Shown: one piece after another, positions 8,601-16,365 of the stretch | Numbering within the stretch: the first letter of the stretch is position 1 | Layout: the number at the start of each line of letters is the position of its first letter | IMG/VR virus record: IMGVR_UViG_3300031659_000085 | Span: 1 to 24,887 of that record | Length of the DNA: 24,887 bases | From: a virus | Strand: one strand, 5' to 3' | The notes under the pieces: generated by a model | The model's database searches: none | Seen by the model: only the letters and a program-made list of their open reading frames with translations | Told to the model about the DNA's origin: nothing | Translations under genes and position numbers: made by a program

Positions 8601-10670
8601 AGAACCAAAGTTGCCAGATGAGTTAACTGTTGAACGGAAATCTAGGACATTTCTTAAATTAACTTCTGCACCGTTTGATTGAGTGTATGATGGAATATCA
8701 CCATAATCAATCTGTCCAGTGTAAGAGTTAACAGCAAAGAAATCGCCAGATGCGCCGTGTGTGAAGTGCTTATATCTCACAAACACATCAGCCGATTGAG
8801 TAACTCCAGCTTTCTTAACCATCCTACCATTTAGATAAGCAAAGTCACGTTGACCATTATCCAAGTCATAAGATGTTGTTAAATCCGCACCATCTGAATC
8901 TGCAAGAGTAATTCTCTCAATGCTACTAATATCAGCTTTTGTGAAGTTTAGATTTCCAGATCCATCTGGAGTAATAGTCTCTGTAACTTCTGTTACGCTC
9001 TTGGTTCTAATAGTACCAGCAGATTTATTAACATATGTTAAGACCTCATAAGTGCCATCTGGAATATTACCACCAATTGTACTAGCTGTACCACCAGCAC
9101 CACTGAATGTAATGTTTGTGTTGACATCTGAGTCTGCATGTGCCGCAATCCAAGCACTAGTATCCGCAAAGGTTTCTCCTGTTGCGGTTAATGTAAGTGT
9201 ACCAGACTGACCAGAAACAACCGCACTACGTTTACGCTGTGTTGTTAGTGAGATGTCTGTAATAACCTTTGGACGATCTTCTGGTAATGGAAATAATAGA
9301 CTTGTAGCCGCTTCGTCTTTAAACGCCGCTAGGGAGTTCTCAAGCACTACTGTCATGTAGTCTGTAGAACCAGTACCAAGCGACTTAATGTTGTTTTTGT
9401 TCTTGTTAGCATTGATCTTAATGTCAAACAGGTAAACTCTAAAGTTTGCGCCATCTTCTTCAACAGATCTTACACGTGCTGTACCGATAAGAGTTCCTGT
9501 ACCTGCTGTGTTAGGGTATAGGTTTACCAGTGCAAATGTGTCAATGTTTGGCAGACCTTTGTTTCCAGAACAAATAACATACTGACCGTATGCCGCCGCA
9601 ACAACGTTATTGTTTTCTGTGATCGTTGTTCTAGGTTTTGAAACTGGAATTGATAGAGGAGAGTTAATAACTGCCCTATAACCATCTACATATGCAACAC
9701 CCGGAGTAATGTCGAAGTCTAGCTTAGTAGCATCAGTTTCATTGGTGTCAAAACTTACTGTAAATCTCTTGGCAATGTAGTTGCCTGATTCTTCTTTAGT
9801 ACGAAGAGCCATCCTATCTTCGATTGTATTATAGTTGTCTGTTGGTTCGACTTGCGCCACAATTATACCATCAGTAATCTTACAGATATAGATAAAGTTC
9901 TCATCTGATGCAACATTAGCCTGATCAGTAATAGTTAATCTAATACGGTATCTGTCAGCACCTGGGGCAGACACGTTAGGTGTAGCACCTGAGTTATCAT
10001 ATAATGCTGTAGTGTCTGATACTGTAACAATATCTTGAGTAACTTTAAAACCAATAATAGCATTTGTTGTCGATGTATACTTAGAGACGATTAGTGACTG
10101 TTCTGGCGCAAATACAAATCTATCATTAGCAAAGAAGTCGCCTGCGTGAATAGAAACTCTAGTACCTTGACCAACACATGGGTTAGCAACAGTGTTTGTT
10201 GCTTGAACAGTGAGTGTTTCGCCACCACCCGATAGTGTATCACCTGCTGATACACGTACTGGTGAAGATCCACTAGTTCCACCTGACGTGCTTACATATC
10301 TTACGTAGATTGTAGCTGGTTCAGATTCTGATACTCGTGCAACTGCCTCATGAACCTGTACGATGATAGAGTTACCTGTTGAAGTGAACTGTACACCAAC
10401 AATTGAATTGGTTGGAAGTTCTCCATCAAGCTTAATGAACTCATATCCGTTGTTACAAGTTGTTCCGCCCGGATTGACTGCCGCACCTTCTTTGAAGATG
10501 TTTCTACCCATTCGAGAAATCTCTCGTTGGGTAATAGTTTGCATTTGAGTCAACTCACGAGCTTGTAGAGCACGACCATTGTTAAAGAGAATCCTGTGAT
10601 AATTGTCACTATCAGCGAAGTCGTCTTTGTATGTTGACGCAAAAAGGTCTTTTGTAAAGTCTCTAGTCAT
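5631..10670 (-). CDS. Giant DUF4815-like virion structural protein
   Basis: A 1679-residue protein. Residues about 24-51 (FNNGRALQARELTQMQ and surroundings) have the pattern at the start of DUF4815 proteins, and around 330-350 comes a PGVAYVDGYRAVI segment, also typical. The middle has WNNWRWNWVGREDQL and a VSFRGFGLRPNTQVYAFFN segment; from about residue 1160 there is a DPLAQTF module with FQSKDTTVPVICQIRP, a block common in large structural proteins of marine myoviruses. Known relatives are virion proteins; T4 itself has no clear equivalent. It follows gp8 by 16 bases and precedes the fibre genes, so a peripheral baseplate or fibre-attachment role is likely. It may serve in place of T4 gp9-gp12, none of which is visible as a complete gene here. 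The frame is intact along its length. Confidence 0.75.
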   Translation of the reverse strand: MTRDFTKDLFASTYKDDFADSDNYHRILFNNGRALQARELTQMQTITQREISRMGRNIFKEGAAVNPGGTTCNNGYEFIKLDGELPTNSIVGVQFTSTGNSIIVQVHEAVARVSESEPATIYVRYVSTSGGTSGSSPVRVSAGDTLSGGGETLTVQATNTVANPCVGQGTRVSIHAGDFFANDRFVFAPEQSLIVSKYTSTTNAIIGFKVTQDIVTVSDTTALYDNSGATPNVSAPGADRYRIRLTITDQANVASDENFIYICKITDGIIVAQVEPTDNYNTIEDRMALRTKEESGNYIAKRFTVSFDTNETDATKLDFDITPGVAYVDGYRAVINSPLSIPVSKPRTTITENNNVVAAAYGQYVICSGNKGLPNIDTFALVNLYPNTAGTGTLIGTARVRSVEEDGANFRVYLFDIKINANKNKNNIKSLGTGSTDYMTVVLENSLAAFKDEAATSLLFPLPEDRPKVITDISLTTQRKRSAVVSGQSGTLTLTATGETFADTSAWIAAHADSDVNTNITFSGAGGTASTIGGNIPDGTYEVLTYVNKSAGTIRTKSVTEVTETITPDGSGNLNFTKADISSIERITLADSDGADLTTSYDLDNGQRDFAYLNGRMVKKAGVTQSADVFVRYKHFTHGASGDFFAVNSYTGQIDYGDIPSYTQSNGAEVNLRNVLDFRSTVNSSGNFGSGARINEMPKNTSLITCDAEYYLGKKVRVVIDKESNVTAIEGEPSVNPMLPPIPTNALDMFHVNMNPFTINDADVTSTTIRAKRFTMRDIGKIEERIDRLEESTALSLLELETNSFNVLDATGNNRTKSGFFVDNFADQARSFQSTDYRASIDPEAKLMRPWFSEANVRMLYDSDLSTGVILKGDSVYLNHTNQSYIDQPQATEFMNINPFAVIIGQGFIELSPASDEWVDVDRKPDRVEDGGTRLRNNGTATLWNNWRWNWVGREDQLNVGTQLQSSTVGRTTSVDRVVASETVREFVEDRVLDVAFIPFMRSKKVSFRGFGLRPNTQVYAFFNNKPIADWVKAESFTRFANTVEDYGNQYINAVEHPNGKSTLTTDAEGSIEGSFFIPNGATKFRTGTREFKILDISVPEEEFATSVAMSPFTSAGVLETRQATFTSTRVLTIGGSTTTVPRPRPNRPVTQSQATTNRNNNRRSDPLAQTFMVNETEGLFVTRIGVRFQSKDTTVPVICQIRPTVNGVPSADEIVPNGVKSLSPSAISTSEDGTVVTYFEFEEPVYLNGNTEYSMVLLADTTGYHVFVAKAGDLIVGSTEKRVTKQPTLGSLFKSQNARTWTADQERDLTFTLDRAKFDTTGDVVLENANVPVVALGANPLGVTNSSGTVQVLSIGHGLLVNDKTTIAGAVAFGGIAAANINGQRTVTKVDGYGFEFTAGASDVASSTVAGGGSAVTMTRNVEIDTLIPYFETLSPPSTLISHSAKFTSGKSWAGTETAYTKDTVYAPISNRNNNIFLTTRTIASSENSTLNMSGAKSITHKINLKTNTDLVCPVVDLQRSSVTGIKNLVDRQVASSAANNENVPLVYIAETNSTGGSSLSKHITQPVALEESAVGVKILISANRPSAADFDVYYRTNASDTNAVGNLLDSAWVLSTKETEIPSDENPNVFREYRYLVGGDGGTMEAFSQFQLKIVLKSSNTSTPPVIKDLRIIALSV

Positions 10671-10686
10671 GTTTTTTTACACCAAT

Positions 10687-12054
10687 TTAAAGTTGAATAA
10701 CGATTTTAATATCTTCAGTTTGTTCTGCCGATCTAGTAACAGCCGCTCTATTATCTATATACAAAACATCACCACTTAATGGGTTTAAATCCCCATTGAT
10801 AAATGCATTTGTATCACCATCAGCGTTTGCTAATGCAAGAACACCAGAACCAGAACCATCTGTCTCTGAGATAGATTCAGCTTCTTCAAACTGAATGAAG
10901 CCTGTTGTCTCGTTTTGATGATAGTAGAGGTTATCTGAGTCCACTTTGTCGATATAAGCTTTAGCACCACTTGTACTACCAAGGATGGTTTTGTCGGCAC
11001 TAAATGTCGTACTGATTGTAGATAGGTTTAGTCTATTAAGAGCATTGCCTGTGTTATCTGTTAGCTTTGCACCAGCATGTGTTAGAGGATTTTTGATTAG
11101 AGCAACTTGACGGAAATCGTTTCCTACAATGAAGTCACCCGCTTCAATACCTTCTGGTTTTGTGTTGAACATGATTGCTCGTGTTCTTAGATCGTCTCTT
11201 GGATCTGCGCCCACACCGAATTTAGGACCAAAGATTGGCCTAACAGATGCGCCTGTGCCACCACCACCTGATAAGGTAATGCTTGCATACGTGTAGCCCG
11301 CACCAAACACAAGTGTTCCAGATGAATCACGTGCGTCCAATTTAGATACTGCACCACCAGATACCGTGACATCAGCTTTAGCCAATGTGCCACCGTTACC
11401 CACGATTGTTGCAGTCGGCGTTGATGTGTAACCTGTCCCACCAGCAGTTACTGTATAACCAACGATTTCTCCTGCCACTGCCGCATCTTGAATACCCTTT
11501 TGCTCAACAATAGATGCTGGGCTATCACTATCTGTTTCAGTAATGAAGGTAACAGGAAGGAAGTTAGCAGAGAGGAATTTAGATGCTGTTAAAGCACCGA
11601 TAGAGAATAAGAATTTCCAGACATAACCATCTGCCGCTTTAAATGCGTTTGTGGATGTGCCTGTGGGCTTAACCGTAGAGTTAACCACATTGCCAGTGGC
11701 ATTACGACCAGCTTGTAAACAAATGTATACGTGGTTCTCGTCAGTAAAGACATTATATGCAGAGACAGGATGTCCTTCGACATTGTCATTAAAACTTGAG
11801 TACGTTGCACCCGATGACCAATCTGTACGTGGAACAACCAAAGACTTATCAGCAACTGCTTTAACAGACTGCAAAGAAAGTCCCAAGTTACGAGTATCTC
11901 GTTGAGAGTTCTTAGGTGTGGGTGCAGTATCTGTACCGTCCCATGTCTCTGAACGACCTACGCCAATGTAATAGTCATTTGCCGCACTATCAATATCAGT
12001 AATGATATCAAGTAATAGTTGCTTTTTGAGTGTGTCTGTAATAATAGCTGTCAT
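10687..12054 (-). CDS. 8: Baseplate wedge protein gp8
   Basis: A 455-residue homologue of T4 gp8, part of the baseplate wedge. The N-terminal IITDTLKKQ then YYIGVGRSETW and VVPRTDW match the gp8 pattern (GRSEPW and IPRRDW in T4). The C-terminal SGDVLYIDNRAAVTRSAEQT lines up with T4 SGEMIYMENRPPIIMAMDQT, and ADGYVWKFLFSI with DGYVWEYLFEI. It is longer than T4 gp8 (334 residues) mainly through an insertion at about 205-270 carrying two GTGYTSTPTATI / GAGYTYASITL glycine-rich beta repeats. A ribosome binding site (AAGGAC) stands before the ATG, 11 bases after the gp10N-fibre gene. Confidence 0.88.
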   Translation of the reverse strand: MTAIITDTLKKQLLLDIITDIDSAANDYYIGVGRSETWDGTDTAPTPKNSQRDTRNLGLSLQSVKAVADKSLVVPRTDWSSGATYSSFNDNVEGHPVSAYNVFTDENHVYICLQAGRNATGNVVNSTVKPTGTSTNAFKAADGYVWKFLFSIGALTASKFLSANFLPVTFITETDSDSPASIVEQKGIQDAAVAGEIVGYTVTAGGTGYTSTPTATIVGNGGTLAKADVTVSGGAVSKLDARDSSGTLVFGAGYTYASITLSGGGGTGASVRPIFGPKFGVGADPRDDLRTRAIMFNTKPEGIEAGDFIVGNDFRQVALIKNPLTHAGAKLTDNTGNALNRLNLSTISTTFSADKTILGSTSGAKAYIDKVDSDNLYYHQNETTGFIQFEEAESISETDGSGSGVLALANADGDTNAFINGDLNPLSGDVLYIDNRAAVTRSAEQTEDIKIVIQL

Positions 12055-12065
12055 TTTCTATGTCC

Positions 12066-13058
12066 TTAAGAAGCAACTGTTTTAGAGGCTAAGTGCCAGT
12101 TTGCACCATCCCACATCATGAAACCAGCTTCATGTGCCGCAAATGCTACTGTTGATGGGTTACCTGTACCGACTAAGCTTGTTACCGTTACCGTAGCATT
12201 ACCTGTTCCCCTATTCACAAAGTATTTAGTCTCGCCAGTAATCGTCCCATCTGCCATCGTAATAGCAAGTGCAGAAGACGCATTGAAGATTGTTAGAGGA
12301 ATTGTTAGGTTTACTGCGCCATCACCTGTTAAAAAGTGTTCACGATGCACAATTTTATTATTGATATTAACTGCACCAGTACCCTTAGAAGCTAGAATAA
12401 GAGATACGTTAGCGTTATCTCCATCTGCCGAAATTGAGGGGCTGTTTCCTGTTGCGGAGTTTGCGACCAAGATTTGGTTCACTGCCGATGCAGTAGCCGT
12501 TACTTTGATTAACTCAGCACCGTTGGTGTCATTGATACTAGTGCCAATCTTACCTGTGTTGATAAGAGGAGATGTTAGTGTCTTAGCCGCCAATGTCTGA
12601 GTAGCCGCCTCAAATACGAATGTATCATTAGTGCCAAGTGTAGGCAATGTAATGTTGCGATTAGCCGTTAGTTCACTTGATACAACCATATACTTATGGT
12701 CTGAAGACAAGTCATTGATTTGTGGTGTAGTGATAATAGGTGTAGTCAACGTCTTATTAGTCATTGTCTGTGTAGCAGTATTGGAGACCAATTCAGTACC
12801 GACTGTAGGAAGAGATAGCGTAATATCACCAGATGGATTGCCAGCCGACAAAGTTGTCTCATGCTGATCGACATTAGTCCCTTCAAAGACAATACCCTGA
12901 TCAGTCATAGTGATACCTGCGCTCAACTCACCTGAGTCGCCACCAAGCATCTCATAAACTTCTGCGAAGTTCTGATTGATTTTAAGACCAGCTACTCTGA
13001 GAGTATCGCCAGTTCCGTCATTAGCATTAGTGCCTCTGTCTATGTTCTGTCTTGCCAT
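12066..13058 (-). CDS. Baseplate fibre protein with T4 gp10-type N-terminal domain
   Basis: A 330-residue protein. Residues 1-40 (QNIDRGTNANDGTGDTLRVA, then GLKINQNFAEVYEMLG) align closely with the start of T4 gp10 (KQNINIGNVVDDGTGDYLRK, then GGIKINENFDELYYELG), the part that mounts gp10 on the wedge in T4. The rest is unlike gp10: it holds common fibre motifs TMTNKTLTTPIITTP and TLAAKTLTSPLINTG and an Ala/Thr-rich beta tail ending in GFMMWDGANWHLAS. It therefore looks like a fibre anchored by a gp10-type foot. It is the first gene after an exact late promoter 32 bases upstream and sits between the gp7-like and gp8 genes. Confidence 0.75.
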   Translation of the reverse strand: MARQNIDRGTNANDGTGDTLRVAGLKINQNFAEVYEMLGGDSGELSAGITMTDQGIVFEGTNVDQHETTLSAGNPSGDITLSLPTVGTELVSNTATQTMTNKTLTTPIITTPQINDLSSDHKYMVVSSELTANRNITLPTLGTNDTFVFEAATQTLAAKTLTSPLINTGKIGTSINDTNGAELIKVTATASAVNQILVANSATGNSPSISADGDNANVSLILASKGTGAVNINNKIVHREHFLTGDGAVNLTIPLTIFNASSALAITMADGTITGETKYFVNRGTGNATVTVTSLVGTGNPSTVAFAAHEAGFMMWDGANWHLASKTVAS

Positions 13059-13089
13059 TGGTTGATCTCTATTCTAAATCTGTTATCTT

Positions 13090-13097
13090 TATTTATA
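13090..13097 (-). promoter_or_regulatory. T4-type late promoter TATAAATA
   Basis: Exact match to the T4 late promoter element, reading leftwards in the 43-base gap between the gp7-like stop and the gp10N-fibre start. The box ends 32 bases before the ATG. Expected to be read by the phage-modified RNA polymerase with a gp55-type sigma factor. Confidence 0.85.
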
Positions 13098-13101
13098 AGG
13101 C

Positions 13102-14049
13102 TTATGCGGAGTCACTGTCGTACCAAGGGAAATTAACTTCATCAAATGTGTCTAAATCTGTAGACATTCTTGGCGTTCTGAAGTCAACCCCAGCACTATC
13201 CTCGTCAAACGTTGGAGACTGTGTCCCAGCCCACTCTTCAATCGTATCATAGTTTCTATCAATCTGTTCAAGTGTGATATTTTCATAATCTTGTAGTTTT
13301 CGTAGTAGATCCACACGTGTATCAGTTGGAACAATTCCTGTTGCTTCAAGTTGAGCACCAAAGATTGCTGTAGCAATACCTTCAACGACTGGATCTGTGT
13401 TTGCAACCAAGTCCACTGTAGGCATAACTAGGAGATCTTGTATGTTCTCAGAAACGATTTGTACTTCACCACCGATATACATGCCAGCAGGATGCACAAA
13501 TAGTTTATATGCTTCTTTCCACTCACTAATAGGAATAGGAGCCTTGACAAGCAGTGCATACTTCTGATATAGTTTATCATCAATAAGATACTTGAGCGAT
13601 TCGGATCCAATAGTTGAAGTGCTTTCACCAACATTAAAGATATTTTCCTTAGTGTAAACAACGTCAGGGGAAATACCAAAGAAAGTTCTAAAGAACTGTT
13701 CAATAGAGTATAGTGTGCCCTTAGATCTATATAGTGTGTTAGAATACTTAGCCGCCGCACGTTTGTTTTGGAAGCCCTCAAAATATTGTTGCCCAAGTAA
13801 TAGCTCGTCTTCGATAAACGATAGGTTAGTCAGATCTGTTGCAGTGATATCTCTACTAACAAATAGATCACTTACTAACTTAGAAGGTGAGACATCACTG
13901 TCTTCAAATTGGTAGTATGCTTCAAGGAAAGATACTAGTTTAGGATACTCTTCTATAAAGTAACTGGGTAGAACTTCTTTTACAGAATTGTGATCCTGTA
14001 GGGAAAGCTCCCTTCTATTATTATCTTTTAATGTTTTATCTTTTGACAT
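13102..14049 (-). CDS. Short gp7-like baseplate wedge protein
   Basis: A 315-residue protein directly after gp6. The segment LPSYFIEEYPKLVSFLEAYY and the later RSKGTLYSIEQFFRTFFGI are typical of the wedge protein that pairs with gp6 (T4 gp7 and gpI-type tail proteins in simpler phages), which wraps around gp6 in the wedge core. T4 gp7 is 1032 residues, so this is a minimal version. It follows gp6 after two stop codons (TAATAA) and a nine-base gap overall. Its C-terminal 40 residues are acidic (DLDTFDEVNFPWYDSDSA) and may be a docking tail. The position between gp6 and gp10/gp8-type proteins fits the T4 order 6-7-8. Confidence 0.68.
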   Translation of the reverse strand: MSKDKTLKDNNRRELSLQDHNSVKEVLPSYFIEEYPKLVSFLEAYYQFEDSDVSPSKLVSDLFVSRDITATDLTNLSFIEDELLLGQQYFEGFQNKRAAAKYSNTLYRSKGTLYSIEQFFRTFFGISPDVVYTKENIFNVGESTSTIGSESLKYLIDDKLYQKYALLVKAPIPISEWKEAYKLFVHPAGMYIGGEVQIVSENIQDLLVMPTVDLVANTDPVVEGIATAIFGAQLEATGIVPTDTRVDLLRKLQDYENITLEQIDRNYDTIEEWAGTQSPTFDEDSAGVDFRTPRMSTDLDTFDEVNFPWYDSDSA

Positions 14050-14058
14050 GCGTGTTTA

Positions 14059-15885
14059 TTATGTGGTAGATACCACAACTCCTGTAGCAAATGATGGGCC
14101 TGAGTCATATTCAAGAATGTCATTTCTTAGCGGACTAACGGCAGATTGATTGGCAGGAACAATACTTACCTTGATGAATTGATTTCCGCCAATAACAGAA
14201 TTGACGTTAAGACCAACGATGCTAACAATCCCTGTTGCGGAATTGTATGAACCAATGTTATCCGATTGCACAATCTTACTGCCTAATGCAACGATTTGAA
14301 GTTTATTGGATCCTAGTTTATTTTGTATATTACATGTCGTACCATTAAAGTTAAATGGCGTTGATTTGACAATGATGTCTTTATCATCAGCCTCTGCAAT
14401 TCCAACAGGGTATCTCAGTGTGTGATCCTGTAGCGTATTTGTTGTCGGAGTAAATCTACGTTGCAACTTGATGTTAGCACGTGATGATAGAACAGCCGTG
14501 TCAACCTCATCAACATCGTTCAATAGATTTGATCTACGGAATGATTGGTTGAACTTTCCGATATTTTCAGCAAAATACCTATCAATTTCTACCTGTACGT
14601 TATCCTGTACGGTTGTCAACGACAATGCGCCAAGCTTAGGGTTGAATTGGAAGAAGATCTCTGTCTCAACGAATGTGGTAACTGGATCTTCAAACTTCGT
14701 ATCAAATCCCACAACCGCAAGTTGCTTAGTTAGATCTACAATAGAGTTTTTTGTTGTTGTAATAGTTTCTGCTGTTACGTCTGCGTTAAACACGATTGAT
14801 AAGAACACTGTACCAAATTCTGGTTTAAGAGCATCTTCACCACCAAAGGCTTGAATGTCTTTAATGATTGTACCGAAATTACTCAACACAAGGGTAGAGT
14901 AATCGACTGCCGTAACCATACGGTTCTGTGTGGCATATTGGAATGGAGCATTCTTACGAATAGAAGCCATTGTTTCTGCTTCTGCACCACCAAGAGAGTT
15001 GACTACAGTGACTGGTGTTACATCATAGTTTGTACCAAGAACAGATATTCTATTGTTAGCAGTCCAAGCCGTAGCCCCGTTAGCTTTAGATCCGTTAACT
15101 TGCAAGTATTCGATTACAATCTTATTACCTGCAACAGGTGCTTTACCAAGAGTTACGCCATCACCAAAAGTAATCTCGTAGAAACCATTAGGGGCTTCCT
15201 TCATAATATAGAGTTTGGTATTCTCATTGATCGTAGAAGCTTTAGAGATATTGATATAGTTTGCAAATGCAGTATCAGTTGATGATTCATATACCTTTAC
15301 TATGGCAGTTTCCATATCAATGCTCTTGTCTGGAATGACATAAACATCATCCACACTGTCTGGTCCTACAAAGAAAGTTTTGGTGTGACTATGACCCTCA
15401 AGGACATCAATATTTAAAGATGATGATGATGGGGTCTTATATGCATAGTACCCAAATCCATTGTCAGTAGCAGTAACAGTTTCTCTAGTTTGAAATGTGT
15501 ATGTCACATCATCAACAGTAGTCGTAAACTTAGTACCAATTGGTAGAGATAGTGTTGAAGGTCTTCCTGATAAGTCGCCAGTGTTTGTCGTTAGTGTTAC
15601 CGTACCTCTAGATGCAGTCTTCGACTTAGGGATGTATCCAATACCTTCTGCAAGAGACACCAAAGAACTGCGAAGTTGTGCAGTAGACAAATATGATTCG
15701 TTTAATGCAAAGTTGGCAATAAGCGCATTGTAATGAGTATTAGTGGCTAATACGTCCAGAATATTGGACAAGCCAGATCCTTCAAAGTTATAGTCAGAAA
15801 ACTCTGCATGTCTTTCGAAGTTTGTCTTTAGATTGTTCTTGATCGTAGCGAAGTCAAGCTCTGTTGATTTAATTGTGGTAGCCAT
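14059..15885 (-). CDS. 6: Baseplate wedge protein gp6
   Basis: A 608-residue homologue of T4 gp6 (660 residues), the dimeric wedge protein that forms the inner baseplate ring. The N-terminus (IKSTELDFATIKNNLKTNF, then SGLSNILDVLATNTHYNAL and LRSSLVSLAEGIGYIP) is the characteristic start of gp6/J-type baseplate proteins: helices that position the first domains. A DVTPVTVVNSLGGAEAETM then ENAPFQYA-like segment (RKNAPFQYATQNRMVTAVDY) is also diagnostic of the family. It follows gp25 with a one-base gap (TAATATG), so translation is probably coupled. Confidence 0.9.
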   Translation of the reverse strand: MATTIKSTELDFATIKNNLKTNFERHAEFSDYNFEGSGLSNILDVLATNTHYNALIANFALNESYLSTAQLRSSLVSLAEGIGYIPKSKTASRGTVTLTTNTGDLSGRPSTLSLPIGTKFTTTVDDVTYTFQTRETVTATDNGFGYYAYKTPSSSSLNIDVLEGHSHTKTFFVGPDSVDDVYVIPDKSIDMETAIVKVYESSTDTAFANYINISKASTINENTKLYIMKEAPNGFYEITFGDGVTLGKAPVAGNKIVIEYLQVNGSKANGATAWTANNRISVLGTNYDVTPVTVVNSLGGAEAETMASIRKNAPFQYATQNRMVTAVDYSTLVLSNFGTIIKDIQAFGGEDALKPEFGTVFLSIVFNADVTAETITTTKNSIVDLTKQLAVVGFDTKFEDPVTTFVETEIFFQFNPKLGALSLTTVQDNVQVEIDRYFAENIGKFNQSFRRSNLLNDVDEVDTAVLSSRANIKLQRRFTPTTNTLQDHTLRYPVGIAEADDKDIIVKSTPFNFNGTTCNIQNKLGSNKLQIVALGSKIVQSDNIGSYNSATGIVSIVGLNVNSVIGGNQFIKVSIVPANQSAVSPLRNDILEYDSGPSFATGVVVSTT

Positions 15886-15886
15886 A

Positions 15887-16327
15887 TTATCTTAACCTCG
15901 TAACGAATGTATTGAGTGTAACAGTTTCTTCTGTATTAACTACCTTAAAAGTAATTGAAACAGAAAGCGAATTTCTATCTGGTTGCAGATTTACATTAAT
16001 GTCAAGAACTTCAGCACGTGGTTCGTAGATATAAAGCGAACTTTCTATCTGTTCTCTTGCTTCTTCAGCAACAGACTCATCAGCCAATTCGAAGAACAGG
16101 GACGTAAGGTCTGCACCGAAGTCCTGATCAAAAGGCTTTTCTAGTCTTCCTGTAGCAACAATGTTCTTAACACTTTGTTTAACCGCCGCCGAATCATTCT
16201 TTTTATAGATATCGCCTGATGGTCTTTTAGCAAAAGTCAAGTCTATATCTGAATACGATCTTGTGCGAGAAGTAAGAATACTTTCCACATTCGGATCTTT
16301 ATCTTCTATTGATAGTACACGTGCCAT
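15887..16327 (-). CDS. 25: Baseplate wedge protein gp25
   Basis: A 146-residue member of the gp25/GpW family (T4 gp25 is 132 residues), a small protein of the wedge core that connects to the sheath. The family's EPR motif is present in IYEPRAEVLDINV, and the SVKNIVATGRLEKPFDQDFG segment matches the region leading to the beta core. It starts with AAGGAT as ribosome binding site, downstream of an exact late promoter in the 38-base gap after the spike gene. Confidence 0.92.
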   Translation of the reverse strand: MARVLSIEDKDPNVESILTSRTRSYSDIDLTFAKRPSGDIYKKNDSAAVKQSVKNIVATGRLEKPFDQDFGADLTSLFFELADESVAEEAREQIESSLYIYEPRAEVLDINVNLQPDRNSLSVSITFKVVNTEETVTLNTFVTRLR

Positions 16328-16351
16328 TGATTATCCTTGAACTTATGCTTT

Positions 16352-16359
16352 TATTTATA
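16352..16359 (-). promoter_or_regulatory. T4-type late promoter TATAAATA
   Basis: Exact late promoter element, reading leftwards, in the short gap between the spike gene stop (16366) and the gp25 start (16327). It should drive gp25, gp6 and the gp7-like gene. Confidence 0.85.
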
Positions 16360-16365
16360 ACAGTT

